Source of the DNA: Caldilinea sp. CFX5
GTDB taxonomy: Bacteria; Chloroflexota; Anaerolineae; Caldilineales; Caldilineaceae
Direction: 5' to 3'
Assembly: GCA_021405325.1 (NCBI GenBank)
Contig: QWII01000106.1
Coordinates: forward strand, 1 to 34,186
DNA length: 34,186 nucleotides
Below the pieces are notes generated by a model. It did no database searches. It was not told the origin of the DNA and saw nothing but the letters and a program-made list of their open reading frames with translations. The translations under genes and the position numbers were made by a program. This document shows, piece after piece, positions 6,852 through 15,690 of this stretch (position 1 is its first letter; each line of letters begins with the position of its first letter).

Positions 6852-6963
6852 GTAGTAAAGACTGATGAAGTTATTTAATTGTTTCGGTAATCCTTGGAAC
6901 TTGTCACGCCGGCGGCGATGACCTACAGGTACCGATTTATTTTCGTAACGTTCATCAGTCACC
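6852..6963. mobile_element. MITE-like element, copy A (about 112 bp)
   Basis: The left end GTAGTAAAGACTGATG...TTTCGGTAATC (6852-6892) matches, in reverse complement, the right end of a second copy at 21104-21249. The right end (GGTACCGATTTATTTTCG ... TCATCAGTC, to about 6960) matches that copy's left end at about 39 of 41 positions. The two inner cores are unrelated. No open reading frame is present. Confidence 0.65.
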
Positions 6964-7127
6964 GTCTGCCACAAAAAGCTGCCTTAAAACGCACTGAACC
7001 CCCGGTCTTCACCGCACAGGCTAACCTGGCTTTAGCAGGGTTTTATGTGGCAGACACGGGTTTCAACCCGTGGAGATGAGTTTCGCTTGACCCACAGGGA
7101 CGCCGGCAAGCGGACGCCCCTACGATG
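6964..7127. other. Intergenic stretch with a short palindrome
   Basis: No gene seen. It contains the palindrome CACGGGTT-TC-AACCCGTG (7055-7072) and a segment GGGACGCCGGCAAGCGGACG that looks like a dispersed intergenic phrase. Confidence 0.4.
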
Positions 7128-7156
7128 TTGACCGCTCACCGCTTTTGGCATATACT
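7128..7156 (+). promoter_or_regulatory. Promoter of the VapBC-like operon
   Basis: TTGACC at 7128-7133 and TATACT at 7151-7156 are separated by 17 bp. They are followed by AAAAAGGAGG and the antitoxin ATG at 7187. Confidence 0.65.
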
Positions 7157-7186
7157 CTGGATCGGGTGAGAAAAAGGAGGGTTGCC

Positions 7187-7624
7187 ATGAGTAATCGCAC
7201 TGTGGAGCAGGTGAAAGCGTTGATCACCGCCGATCTGTCAGTGGTGGAAAAGGCGCAGTTGATTGAGTGGCTAGGCGCTGGTCTGGGCCAGGAATTGATG
7301 GCTGATACACCGCTTCAACAACGTGTTGCCGGTGTCGATGAGTACAAGGGAATGCACCGGAACGGAACGAATGATTTCGCCAAAACAGACGAAGCGGTGC
7401 AGCCGCGCGAAATTCCGTGGGAAGAACAGCCGTGGACTGCGGAAGAGTTACGCGAACTCATGCGCCCTGATCCAAAGAGTGGCGCTGAGATCGCTGCCAT
7501 GATCGAATCTGGTGAAGTGGATACTAGCGTATGGGCGGCAATGGATATACCAGATGTAGTTGAATGGGTACAAGAGTTGCGCCGTCGAGAACGCATCGAA
7601 CGGGGTTTAGAAGAGAATGGTTAA
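7187..7624 (+). CDS. Antitoxin-like protein paired with a PIN toxin remnant
   Basis: This 145-residue acidic protein starts MSNRTVEQVKALITADLSVV, with a helical N-terminal part (VVEKAQLIEWLGAGLGQEL). A Trp/Glu/Pro-rich middle follows (EIPWEEQPWTAEELRELMRP), then a charged C-terminal helix (ELRRRERIERGLEENG). AAAAAGGAGG sits 8 bases before ATG 7187, which decides the start. It overlaps the downstream PIN frame by 8 bases, the usual antitoxin-toxin arrangement. I infer a VapB-like antitoxin from this context; no named DNA-binding fold is obvious. Its toxin has been internally deleted, so the antitoxin is an orphan here. Confidence 0.65.
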   Translation: MSNRTVEQVKALITADLSVVEKAQLIEWLGAGLGQELMADTPLQQRVAGVDEYKGMHRNGTNDFAKTDEAVQPREIPWEEQPWTAEELRELMRPDPKSGAEIAAMIESGEVDTSVWAAMDIPDVVEWVQELRRRERIERGLEENG

Positions 7625-7772
7625 GGGAGTTATCGACACGACGGTCGTAATTCATTTGTACCGAGGTGTTCAAGCTGCTGTTACATGGGTAAAGTCCGCT
7701 CCATTCTATACTCACAATATAAAGCACATGTTGCGTTTACTTGACCCACATCTTGTCATTCAACCTTACTGA
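7617..7772 (+). pseudogene. PIN-domain toxin with an internal in-frame deletion
   Basis: The frame reads MVKGVIDTTVVIHLYRGVQA and then WVKSAPFYTHNIKHMLRLLD PHLVIQPY, ending at TGA 7770-7772 (51 residues). The first part is the PIN N-terminal strand with its catalytic Asp (IDTTVVIHL). The last part is the PIN C-terminal end (YTHNIKHM, then VIQPY). About 80 central residues carrying the other acidic ligands are missing compared with the usual ~130. The frame is intact, so a non-catalytic mini-protein could still be made, but a nuclease could not. Confidence 0.7.
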
Positions 7773-7791
7773 GGATACTGCAATTAGTTCT

Positions 7792-8643
7792 ATGCTCAAT
7801 CCATCACCCATCGCCGCCATCGACTTTGGCATCAGCAACACCGACATTGTCGCCCAGATCAACGGCGAGACGCGCCGGTGGACCGAACCCTATACCGGCT
7901 ATCCCGACCCCGACCAGGTGCGCGCCATTTTGGCCAAAGGGGGCGTTGACCTGGCTGCCTTGCGCAAACTGGCCGTCACCGGTGGTCGCCATCGGCTGCT
8001 ACCAGCCCAGATCGGCGACTGTGTTGTCCAAAGCGTTGGCGAACTGGAAGCGATTGGCCGTGGCGGTCAGGCCATTGCCGCGCCCTTTGATGAAGCACAA
8101 CCGCTGCTGGTGGTCAGCGCCGGTTCGGGGACGGCGATGATCAAGGCGCAGGGTCGCAGCTACGGCCACTTCACTGGCACTGCCGTCGGCGGCGGCACCA
8201 TGTTGGGGTTGAGCCAGCTATTAATCGGCACGGTCGATCCGCAGGAGATCGATCAATTGGCGCAAAGCGGTAACTCAAACGGCGTCGATCTCAGTCTGGC
8301 CGATGTGATTACCGGGCCAATTGGCTCTTTGCCTGCCGAGGCGACCGCCGTCAACTTTGGTCGCATGGCCCGCTCGACGGCAACGCCCAACCGCGCTGAT
8401 CTGGCCGCCGGCATTATCACCCTCGTCGGGCAGACGATTGCCTTGATTGCCATCAACGCCGCTCGCGCCCTCCCCACCAACCAAATCGTCATCACCGGTC
8501 ATTTGACGGACATGGTCACCATCCGCCGTATGTTGACCGCTGTCAGCGCACTCTATGGTCAAACCTTCCAGATGCCGGCTGATGCGGGCTACGCCACCGC
8601 CCTGGGCGCGCTATTGACTGTGCAGGATCAGACTACGCCATAA
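7792..8643 (+). CDS. coaW: Type II pantothenate kinase (Fumble/CoaW family)
   Basis: This 283-residue ASKHA-fold kinase phosphorylates pantothenate in the first step of coenzyme A synthesis. The phosphate-1 loop IAAIDFGISNTDIV is at residues 7-20. LLVVSAGSGTAMI and GTAVGGGTMLGLSQLL are the hallmark glycine-rich segments of type II PanK. VNFGRMARSTA and QIVITGHLTDM complete the second actin-like lobe. The ATG at 7792 is preferred over an upstream in-frame TTG at 7741, which lies inside the end of the PIN remnant. No convincing ribosome binding site stands close to 7792, so the start is somewhat uncertain. A long palindrome follows the stop. Confidence 0.85.
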   Translation: MLNPSPIAAIDFGISNTDIVAQINGETRRWTEPYTGYPDPDQVRAILAKGGVDLAALRKLAVTGGRHRLLPAQIGDCVVQSVGELEAIGRGGQAIAAPFDEAQPLLVVSAGSGTAMIKAQGRSYGHFTGTAVGGGTMLGLSQLLIGTVDPQEIDQLAQSGNSNGVDLSLADVITGPIGSLPAEATAVNFGRMARSTATPNRADLAAGIITLVGQTIALIAINAARALPTNQIVITGHLTDMVTIRRMLTAVSALYGQTFQMPADAGYATALGALLTVQDQTTP

Positions 8644-8668
8644 TAGACCTCAGGAATCAACAAACCCC

Positions 8669-8743
8669 TTCTGTGTTCCTTCAATCCGTGTTTAGTCTTT
8701 AGGCAACCACAAAAGACTAAACACGGATTGAAGGAACACAGAA
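8669..8743. repeat. Perfect 32-bp palindrome with 11-nt loop
   Basis: Arm 8669-8700 (starting TTCTGTGTTCC) pairs perfectly with 8712-8743 across the loop AGGCAACCACA (8701-8711). It stands 25 bp after the pantothenate kinase stop and could end its transcript, though no T-run follows. Confidence 0.85.
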
Positions 8744-8762
8744 TATTTGTACCAATTTCTGG

Positions 8763-8870
8763 CTACCCGATGATTTGAATGCCATCCGTCGGGCACTCAA
8801 GTGTCTGGCAATCCTCACATAAAAGGTCGCTTCTTTTTCCCGGAACGGCTATCCTCTCCTTATTTGCGTC
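8763..8870 (-). pseudogene. Possible cysteine-containing coding fragment
   Basis: On the minus strand a short frame ends GKRSDLLCEDCQTLECPTDG then IQIIG and a stop at 8763-8765. The C-x2-C-x4-C-P spacing is suggestive of a metal- or Fe-S-binding end, but there is no convincing start or ribosome binding site, and the frame runs into the 5' region of the radical SAM gene on the other strand. It may be a remnant or chance. Confidence 0.2.
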
Positions 8871-8910
8871 ATCCCCTTGCGATATGCGCTGATAAGCGGA
8901 GGTTAACCCG

Positions 8911-10341
8911 ATGAAAGTCAAGCTGATCCTGCCCGCCCTCACCGAGGCCAAGAGTCCGCACTGGCGGCCCATCAAATATTCCCTTTTTCCACCACTGGGG
9001 TTGGCGACCCTGGCCGGCTACCTGGCGGCTGATGACGAGATTGAACTGCAAGATGAACATGTCGAAACGCTCAAGCTGGACGATGAGCCGGATCTGGTGG
9101 TGATTCAGGTCTATATCACCTCTGCTTTTCGTGCCTATGCCCTGGCCGATCACTACCGGCGCAAAGGCGCACATGTCTGCTTGGGCGGTCTCCATGTGAC
9201 TTCGCTACCGGAGGAAGCGGCCAACTATGCCGATACGATTTTCCTGGGACCGGGCGAAGATACCTGGCCCCAATTTCTGGCGGACTTCCGGGCCGGGCGA
9301 CCAGGCAAGCGCTACCAATCCCGGCTGCGCACTCTGGAACAGCTACCACCGATCCGCCGCGATCTGATCAAGCGACGGCTTTATCTGGTGCCGAACTCGA
9401 TTGTCGTTTCGCGGGGCTGTCCGCATGTGTGCGACTTTTGTTATAAGGAAGCCTTTTTCCAGGGCGGCAAATCTTTTTATACCCAGACAGTTGACGCGGC
9501 GCTGGCGGAGATTGATCGATTGCCTGGTCGCCATCTCTACTTTCTGGATGATCATCTCTTTGGCAACGCTCGTTTTGCCACTGCGCTCTTTGACGGCATG
9601 AAAGGGATGGGACGGCTCTGGCAGGCTGCGGGGACAGTGAAATCTGTCTTGCAACCAGACCTGTTGGAAAAGGCGGTGGCATCCGGTCTGCGCAGTCTCT
9701 TTGTCGGGTTTGAGACGCTCAACCCGGCCAATCTGACGGCGCAACGCAAATACCAGAACTTGAACCGGGATTACGGTGCGGCCATCCGTCGCCTGCATGA
9801 CCTGGGCGTCATGATCAACGGCAGCTTTGTCTTCGGCATGGATGACGACGACACCACTGTCTTTGACCGCACCGTCGAATGGGCGATTGAACAGGGCATC
9901 GAAACGGCTACCTTTCATATCCTCACGCCCTACCCCGGCACAGCTCTTTATGAACGGATGGCGACGCAAAACCGTCTCCTCCACGGCAACTGGGATCTCT
10001 ATGACACTCGTCACACCGTCTTTCAACCCAAACAGATGACACCCACCGAACTCGAAGCCGGTTACTGGCGCGCCTATCATGAGTTCTACCGCTGGTCGGC
10101 CATCTGGCGTGGGGCGAACGCCAAAAGCAGCCTCACGGCGCAGGCACGTCATATCGCCTACGCCGCCGGCTGGAAGAAATTCGAGCCGTTATGGGATTGG
10201 CTCATTCGAGCAAAGCGGGTGACGCAAGCGTTACCGGTGCTGGAAACGGTGCTGGATGGATTGGGCAGAAAGCCGCGGCAAGCGCAAGTCACTCCAATTG
10301 CGATCGCTCCGCCAAGCCAACCAGTGATTGAAGGAGAGTAG
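8911..10341 (+). CDS. B12-binding-domain radical SAM protein
   Basis: This 476-residue protein has an N-terminal cobalamin-binding Rossmann-like domain (residues about 1-140, with FPPLGLATLAGYLAADDE and LGGLHVTSLPEEA). It is followed by a radical SAM barrel whose CxxxCxxC motif is CPHVCDFC at residues 170-177. SVLQPDLLEKAVASGLRSLF and VGFETLNP are typical later strands. The C-terminus is helical and of unknown role. Such enzymes methylate or rearrange unactivated carbons, often in lipids or natural products; the substrate cannot be told. GGAGG seven bases before ATG 8911 supports the start. A 29-residue membrane peptide gene follows 13 bases after the stop. Confidence 0.88.
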   Translation: MKVKLILPALTEAKSPHWRPIKYSLFPPLGLATLAGYLAADDEIELQDEHVETLKLDDEPDLVVIQVYITSAFRAYALADHYRRKGAHVCLGGLHVTSLPEEAANYADTIFLGPGEDTWPQFLADFRAGRPGKRYQSRLRTLEQLPPIRRDLIKRRLYLVPNSIVVSRGCPHVCDFCYKEAFFQGGKSFYTQTVDAALAEIDRLPGRHLYFLDDHLFGNARFATALFDGMKGMGRLWQAAGTVKSVLQPDLLEKAVASGLRSLFVGFETLNPANLTAQRKYQNLNRDYGAAIRRLHDLGVMINGSFVFGMDDDDTTVFDRTVEWAIEQGIETATFHILTPYPGTALYERMATQNRLLHGNWDLYDTRHTVFQPKQMTPTELEAGYWRAYHEFYRWSAIWRGANAKSSLTAQARHIAYAAGWKKFEPLWDWLIRAKRVTQALPVLETVLDGLGRKPRQAQVTPIAIAPPSQPVIEGE

Positions 10342-10354
10342 AAGGAGGGTGATT

Positions 10355-10444
10355 GTGCTGATCGAACATGTGATCATTCTCATGCTGATCACCTTTATCA
10401 TCGGGTTGTTTACCGGCGTTTCCTTGAACCGACCGCGTGGGTAA
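10355..10444 (+). CDS. 29-residue single-pass membrane peptide
   Basis: A GTG start at 10355 lies five bases after a strong AAGGAGGG ribosome binding site. The frame codes for a short protein with one hydrophobic helix (HVIILMLITFIIGLFTGVS) and a basic end (LNRPRG). It begins 13 bp after the radical SAM stop, so it is probably co-transcribed and may be an accessory or anchoring subunit of that enzyme. The topology would be N-out or N-in with a short basic tail; no family is recognised. The good ribosome binding site and clean transmembrane composition argue that it is real. Confidence 0.6.
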   Translation: MLIEHVIILMLITFIIGLFTGVSLNRPRG

Positions 10445-10475
10445 ATCCATTACACCTCTGTGCCAAACTGCTGCA

Positions 10476-11246
10476 TTATGGGGTGGCGGGCTTCTCCGCC
10501 ACACACAACACACTCACTCCCACCGGCAGTGGCGTTCGTTCAATCAATTCCGCCTCCAGCCAGCCGACGCCATGCAGAATGGTGTTGGCCGGCTCCGGGA
10601 TTGGTTCCATTTCGACTTGATAGACCTTTTCGTCTTCGGTTAGATGGGGGCTTTCCAGTTGCGGCTGGTAGGGGCGCAAGAGGCGTAGACCGGCCACTAG
10701 CGGAAAGAGAAAGAAGTTGTTATAGCTCAAGCGTTTGACTTGAAAACCAGCCATTTCCAACTTGTGGCCCAACTCCGGGGCGGTGTAGCGGCGTTGATGG
10801 GCGTTGATCTCGTCGTTATAGCTCCACAACCACTGAAAGGCCGGCACGGTAATCAGCACCTTGCCCCCCGGTTTCAAGACCCGTCGCACCTCTTCCAATA
10901 CCCCAAATTCATCAGGAATATGCTCAATCGTATCGAGCAACGCCACCAGATCAAATTCATTGTCGGCAAAGGGTAACAGATCACCCGATCCTTGCAGCGC
11001 CATCAACCCGCGCAACCCGGCTACCGCCAATGGACGTGGGTTGGGGTCAAGCCCAATCACTTGCCCATAGTGGGCCAGGTGGTGCGCCATGTTGCCGGCG
11101 CCGCTGCCGATGTCCAGAATTTTGCGTGGCTGGCCCGGCTGCCAGGGGCCAAGTTCAGCATCCAAATATTTCTGAATCGCCCGTGTGCGCCCGGCAAACC
11201 AGGCGTGGCGATCTTCTTCCAAAACCGTTAAAACAGGCGTTGCCAT
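10476..11246 (-). CDS. Class I SAM-dependent methyltransferase
   Basis: This 256-residue methyltransferase has motif [17 protein letters not shown], the acidic loop [11 protein letters not shown], post-[22 protein letters not shown] and [20 protein letters not shown], typical of the Methyltransf_11 type. The later [17 protein letters not shown] is common in methyltransferases near lipid or glycan genes. It is transcribed with, and downstream of, trmB on the minus strand; a palindrome (11272-11328) lies between them. The acceptor is unknown. The radical SAM gene is convergent with it, so any functional link is speculative. Confidence 0.85.
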   Translation of the reverse strand: MATPVLTVLEEDRHAWFAGRTRAIQKYLDAELGPWQPGQPRKILDIGSGAGNMAHHLAHYGQVIGLDPNPRPLAVAGLRGLMALQGSGDLLPFADNEFDLVALLDTIEHIPDEFGVLEEVRRVLKPGGKVLITVPAFQWLWSYNDEINAHQRRYTAPELGHKLEMAGFQVKRLSYNNFFLFPLVAGLRLLRPYQPQLESPHLTEDEKVYQVEMEPIPEPANTILHGVGWLEAELIERTPLPVGVSVLCVAEKPATP

Positions 11247-11271
11247 AAGAAATCCTTCAAAGAATAGATGC

Positions 11272-11328
11272 GTTCGTTGGTTGGTGCGTTGGTTTCGACA
11301 GGCTCAACCAACGCACCAACCAACGAAC
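11272..11328. repeat. Perfect 23-bp palindrome with 11-nt loop TCGACAGGCTC
   Basis: Arms 11272-11294 and 11306-11328 are perfect reverse complements made of GTTGGTTGGTGCGTTGG-like words. The loop 11295-11305 differs by one base from that of the palindrome at 4733-4795. It lies between two minus-strand genes. Confidence 0.85.
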
Positions 11329-11339
11329 CAACCAACCAA

Positions 11340-12158
11340 CTAACGCATCAACCGCTCAAAAAAATAAGCGTAGACCGGCCGGCCATGTTGTTGACACCAA
11401 TATTCGCGATGAGTGGGCGCAAACGGGCCGATTCGTTCGGCCAGCGCCGGGTCATGCGCAGAGAAGCTGCCTTGCGCTTCCACCAGGGCGCAGACCATCG
11501 CGCCGTACTCCTGCACATCACTTTTGAAGTGGAGTAACCCGCCCGGCTGTAATTTGCTCGCCAGCAGATCGACAAAGGGAGGCGAAAAGAGGCGCTTCAC
11601 CTTGTGTTGCGGTTTCCACCAGGGATCGGGAAAGAGAATGTGGAACATGGCGACCTGCCCGTCCCCAATCACGCGCGGCAGGCTAAAGCGACAATCATCA
11701 TCGCTGAGCCAGAGGTTCTGAAGCTGAAAGCGTTCGATGCGTTCCAAACAGAGACGAGTGGCTTTGGTCTTGGTTTCGTAGCCGATAAAGAGGCGCGCTG
11801 GGTGCTGCAACGCCCGATCCAGCAAAAAATCGCCGCGCCCGTAGCCGATCTCGATTTCGAGCGCCGTCGCCGCGGCTAACGCAGCCGTGAGCCGCTCTTT
11901 GTTGGCGCCTCGGCTGTCGTCCAGCGCCAGGGTGCGAAAGAAAGGCTGATCCAACCCCCACGGCGGTAATTGATAGGCGCCCGGACGATGACGCGGGTCG
12001 CCGCCGATCAAGCCGCGCCCGGCGGCCCAGTTGGCATAAGCTTTTTGGCGTTCTTCGGCTGTCCATTCTTCCCAGGCAAAGGCCATTTTGCCGGCGGAAA
12101 AGGTTGTCGAATGGTAATCTTGTAAGGGGGAAGGGTGGTAAGTGTTTGGTGAATCCAT
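11340..12158 (-). CDS. trmB: tRNA (guanine-N7-)-methyltransferase TrmB
   Basis: TrmB makes m7G46 in the tRNA variable loop with SAM. The protein (272 residues from ATG 12158) has the SAM-binding motif [14 protein letters not shown]. It also has the family signature [19 protein letters not shown], close to the canonical FPDPWPKxRHxKRR. A late TxREY-type segment ([20 protein letters not shown]) completes the domain. The N-terminal ~80 residues before the core are longer than in most TrmB. ATG 12158 and ATG 12086 (MAFAWEEW) are both possible starts, and neither has a clear ribosome binding site. A frame continuing further upstream to 12236 looks less protein-like. Confidence 0.88.
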   Translation of the reverse strand: MDSPNTYHPSPLQDYHSTTFSAGKMAFAWEEWTAEERQKAYANWAAGRGLIGGDPRHRPGAYQLPPWGLDQPFFRTLALDDSRGANKERLTAALAAATALEIEIGYGRGDFLLDRALQHPARLFIGYETKTKATRLCLERIERFQLQNLWLSDDDCRFSLPRVIGDGQVAMFHILFPDPWWKPQHKVKRLFSPPFVDLLASKLQPGGLLHFKSDVQEYGAMVCALVEAQGSFSAHDPALAERIGPFAPTHREYWCQQHGRPVYAYFFERLMR

Positions 12159-12252
12159 AAAATCAGTAAAAATTACGAGAATTGAGCCGCTCAACCATCG
12201 ACAAAGACGATCATCATATGCTGATAATCTATACAATCTCGTAATTTAGTTG

Positions 12253-12258
12253 TATAAT
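12253..12258 (+). promoter_or_regulatory. Probable -10 box of the SARP/MalT-like regulator
   Basis: TATAAT at 12253-12258 is a perfect -10. A weak -35 (TATACA, 12230-12235) lies 17 bp upstream. The regulator's ATG is at 12351, leaving an untranslated leader of about 85 nt. Confidence 0.5.
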
Positions 12259-12350
12259 TTGCTGGCATCCCGTAATCGAAATGGCTTTCTTGTCCGACAT
12301 TGCTTGTACTAGTGACGGTCCTATGGTTCGCGTTTGTGGAGCATCCGTTT

Positions 12351-15300
12351 ATGAGTTACCAGGTTACGCGCACAAAAATTGTTTTGCCCAGACGTCGCTC
12401 CGATCTTTTGTCGCGCCCACGTTTAGTCAATCTACTGGAAGACCTGCTTGATTTTCGACTGGTTATTCTAATCGCACCGGCCGGATATGGCAAAACTTTT
12501 CTCCTGGTTGACTTTGCCCACCACCTGCAATGGCCGGTTTGTTGGTATGCACTCGATGCCCTCGATCGCGATGCCTATCGTTTCTGTAGCCATTTCATTG
12601 CCGCCATTCAGCAAAAATTCCCGGCCTTTGGGCAAGCTTCTCTGGCTGCTTTGCAGAGCATGGCAATTGAGCAACGACCGCTGGATCAGTTGGTGACAAC
12701 GATTGTCAACGAACTCTATGACCATGTGCAAGAGCATTTTGTGTTGGTGTTGGATGATTTCTATTTAATTGATGAGAACCCGGAGATCAACGCCTTTATC
12801 AGCCAGTTCATCCAACAGGTCGATGAAAATTGTCACCTGATCATCGCCTCACGCCGGTTGTTGAGTCTGCCGGACATGGCGCTCATGGTAGCGCGCGGCT
12901 ACGTCGGCGGTCTCGATTTTGAGGATCTCGCCTTTGCCGTCGATGAGCTACAGGAATTGAGCGCTAAAAATTTCAACCAGAGCATCTCGGCGGCAGACGC
13001 AAAGATACTGATTGAGGCCACCGACGGCTGGATCATTGGCTTGCTGCTCTCAACTCAGAGTAAGCTGCGCAATATTTCTGGCCGGATGCGGCACATGCGC
13101 GCCTCCGGCATCAATTTGTATGATTATCTAGCGGAACAGGTGCTCAACCAACAACCGCCGGTGATCCAGGAATTTCTGTTGCGCACGTCACTTTTGGAAG
13201 AATTTGACGCCGACTTATGCGCCGCCGTCTTGACTGAGGCGTGGTTGCCCCCTACCGGCGACTGGCAAGATCTAATTGACGAAGTCCTGCGGCGTAACCT
13301 CTTTGTCTTGTCACTGGGCGATAACGCCGCCTCCTTGCGCTACAACTACGTTTTTCAAGAATTTTTACAGCGGCGCATTGCGCGTGAACGCCCGACCGAA
13401 GAGCGCACCATTCTTGAACGGCTGGCCGCTTTGTACCAAGCGCGGGAAGAGTGGGAAAAAACCCATTACATGTTGACCCGGTTGGGCGAACCGCGCCAGG
13501 TGGTTGCCCTGATTGAACAGACTGGTGTTACGCTCTTGGAAGCAGGGCGTTTTTCTTTGTTGGGAAGCTGGTTGAAAGAGCTGCCGGTGGAAACCATCCG
13601 TAGCTACCCAATGCTGCTGATGGTGGAAGGCTTTGTCAAAGCGCGCCAGGGGGATGTCAAGGCTGGTTTAGTCTTGTTAGATGAGGCGCTGGCGGCCCAA
13701 TGGCCGGCAGATGCGGAAGTAGCGCGCGCGTATGCGCTCACACGGCGGTCCGTGGTTCATCGGTGGCTAGGCAATTATCAGGCATCACTGCATGATGTGG
13801 AAGCCGCCTTTCAGCATATCGCCCATTTTGACCAACAAGCGGTTGCCATCCTCTCCTTAAGCGCCATCGTCCAACGAACAAAAGGGTTTACCTTGTCCTA
13901 CTATATGGGCAAGACCGAAGAGGGCGCTTTCTGGCTGGAACGAGCAGTCGAGACCTATCGCCTGCTCAATCAGACACAAAACCTGGCCTTAACCTATTCC
14001 GATTTAGCGGTTGCTTATCTAAACACAGGCCGTTATCGCGCGGCGCAACATCTTTTTCAGGATGCTCTCGCCATCTGGCGCAACTTGAATGACATCGCTG
14101 AACAAGCAAGCACGCTCAATAATCTCGGTTACTTACATCATTTATTAGGTAAATATGAAGAGGCGTTGGCGTTTCTAGACGACACGTATGAATGCGCCAA
14201 ACGGAGCGGTTATTTGCGTGTTCATGCCTATGCTCTCGCCAGCATGGGCGATCTTTGTATGGATCTAGGACTTTGGGAGGTGGCGCAGGCGCTTTACCAG
14301 GACGCAATGGTCGTAGCACAGCGTTTGAGCGAACGCTTTTTGCTGGTCACTTTGGAATTGGCCCAAGCCAAAGTGGCGGCCCAGCAAAAGGAATGGAGCA
14401 AAGTTTTTACCGCGCTGGATGCCGCCGGTCATTTGGTGGTGGATGTCAAGGCGAGCGCTGAATGGGGGCTGTATCAACTGACTTTTGGTTACTGTCATCT
14501 GTTACAGGGGAAGGCCAAAGAGGCGATTGGCGCGCTGCAAAATGCTTGTGACTATTTCCAGACCAGCGACCAACCAATCGAGGAAGCGAATGCGCGCTTG
14601 CTGCTCTCTTTTGCCCACAACCAATCCAAACAAATAGAGTCGGCGCAAGAAGCATTACAACGTGCGCTGGATCTGGCCTTTGCCCTCGAAAGCCGTTACC
14701 CGCTCTTGTTTGCCTTGCGCGCAATCCAAAGCTATCTGGAAGATAAACGAACAGTAGCGTTAGATGAACGGCTTCTGAGCCTGAATTTGGAGCTGACTAA
14801 GATTGAAGAAACCATTCCCCAGATCAATCGACGCCTACGCCAGCAAGCGCCACCATTGTTGGCCGGCTTGCTCACCAAAGCGCCCCACTTGGTAATTCGC
14901 GCCTTAGGGCGGGCGGAAGTGGTCTTTAATAACAAAGTTCTCACCAATAGCGACTGGCAAACGTTGGTCTCACGCGATCTGCTGCTCTGTCTATTGGCGC
15001 ACCCGCGTGGTCTTTCCAAAGATGAGATCGGGCTGCTCTTCTGGCCCGATGCCTCCCCCTCTGAGTTGAAAACCCGTTTTAAGAACGCCATTTACCGGCT
15101 ACGGAGCGCAGTGAAAGAGGACGTTGTTCTCTTTGAAAATGATTTTTATACCTTTAACCGCACCATCGACTATGAATACGATGTCGAACTATTCTTGCGG
15201 AATGTGGAAAAGGCGCAACAGGCGGCCACGGCTGCCGAGCGGATGAGCGCTTGTCAGGCTGCTCTTGCGCTCTATCGCGGCCCCTATTTGCCGGAAGTCG

Positions 15301-15608
15301 AAGCTAGTTGGACCTGGAGCGAACGTGAGCGTTTGAGCCGGCTCTTTGCCGAATGCGCCTTGACTCTGAGCCAGTCACAACTCGATCAAGCCGATTATAA
15401 CGGGGCGCTGGAGAGCGTACAGCGTGTTCTCGCTGAAGATTCCTGTCAGGAAGATGCCCACCGTCTTGCCATGCGCATCTATGCCGCCCTGGGCAATCGC
15501 GCCGCCATTGCACGCCAGTACGCCCAGTGTGAGCAAGCCCTGCTGACCGAAATCGACGCTTCCCCTTCGCCCCAAACTGCGGATCTCTATCAGGCGTTGA
15601 TGCGTTAA
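12351..15608 (+). CDS. Large MalT-like STAND ATPase regulator with TPRs and a C-terminal SARP (winged helix plus BTAD) end
   Basis: This 1085-residue regulator has Walker A APAGYGKT at 42-49, Walker B FVLVLDDFYLI at about 130-140, and MalT-like NACHT/winged-helix regions to about 400. A long TPR array follows (for example ALTYSDLAVAYLNTGRYRAA and ASTLNNLGYLHHLLGKYEEA). At about 845-930 comes an OmpR-type winged helix (HPRGLSKDEIGLLFWPDAS, RFKNAIYRLR), then the bacterial transcriptional activator domain to the end (ALYRGPYLPEVEASWTWSER). MalT ends in a LuxR HTH; here a SARP module replaces it. STAND proteins switch on ATP and an inducer, often sensed by the TPRs. ATG 12351 is chosen over TTG 12300: GGAG lies about 10 bases before it and MSYQVTRTKIVLP is the usual start. 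Direct repeats fitting a SARP operator lie 83 bp after the stop. Confidence 0.88.
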   Translation: MSYQVTRTKIVLPRRRSDLLSRPRLVNLLEDLLDFRLVILIAPAGYGKTFLLVDFAHHLQWPVCWYALDALDRDAYRFCSHFIAAIQQKFPAFGQASLAALQSMAIEQRPLDQLVTTIVNELYDHVQEHFVLVLDDFYLIDENPEINAFISQFIQQVDENCHLIIASRRLLSLPDMALMVARGYVGGLDFEDLAFAVDELQELSAKNFNQSISAADAKILIEATDGWIIGLLLSTQSKLRNISGRMRHMRASGINLYDYLAEQVLNQQPPVIQEFLLRTSLLEEFDADLCAAVLTEAWLPPTGDWQDLIDEVLRRNLFVLSLGDNAASLRYNYVFQEFLQRRIARERPTEERTILERLAALYQAREEWEKTHYMLTRLGEPRQVVALIEQTGVTLLEAGRFSLLGSWLKELPVETIRSYPMLLMVEGFVKARQGDVKAGLVLLDEALAAQWPADAEVARAYALTRRSVVHRWLGNYQASLHDVEAAFQHIAHFDQQAVAILSLSAIVQRTKGFTLSYYMGKTEEGAFWLERAVETYRLLNQTQNLALTYSDLAVAYLNTGRYRAAQHLFQDALAIWRNLNDIAEQASTLNNLGYLHHLLGKYEEALAFLDDTYECAKRSGYLRVHAYALASMGDLCMDLGLWEVAQALYQDAMVVAQRLSERFLLVTLELAQAKVAAQQKEWSKVFTALDAAGHLVVDVKASAEWGLYQLTFGYCHLLQGKAKEAIGALQNACDYFQTSDQPIEEANARLLLSFAHNQSKQIESAQEALQRALDLAFALESRYPLLFALRAIQSYLEDKRTVALDERLLSLNLELTKIEETIPQINRRLRQQAPPLLAGLLTKAPHLVIRALGRAEVVFNNKVLTNSDWQTLVSRDLLLCLLAHPRGLSKDEIGLLFWPDASPSELKTRFKNAIYRLRSAVKEDVVLFENDFYTFNRTIDYEYDVELFLRNVEKAQQAATAAERMSACQAALALYRGPYLPEVEASWTWSERERLSRLFAECALTLSQSQLDQADYNGALESVQRVLAEDSCQEDAHRLAMRIYAALGNRAAIARQYAQCEQALLTEIDASPSPQTADLYQALMR

Positions 15609-15690
15609 CATACTAGCACAATTGTCACAGGACTCATCGCCTAATACGCACATCGGCGGCCATGCACCTACGTCGTTTAGCGTATTTTCG

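Noticed and set aside
9343..10152. 269-residue minus-strand ORF opposite the radical SAM gene
   Set aside because: It is an antisense shadow with no motifs, and the sense frame has complete radical SAM signatures.
12351..15608. Calling the large regulator MalT or a LuxR-type activator
   Set aside because: The N-terminal ATPase is MalT-like, but the C-terminus is an OmpR-type winged helix plus BTAD, not a LuxR helix-turn-helix.
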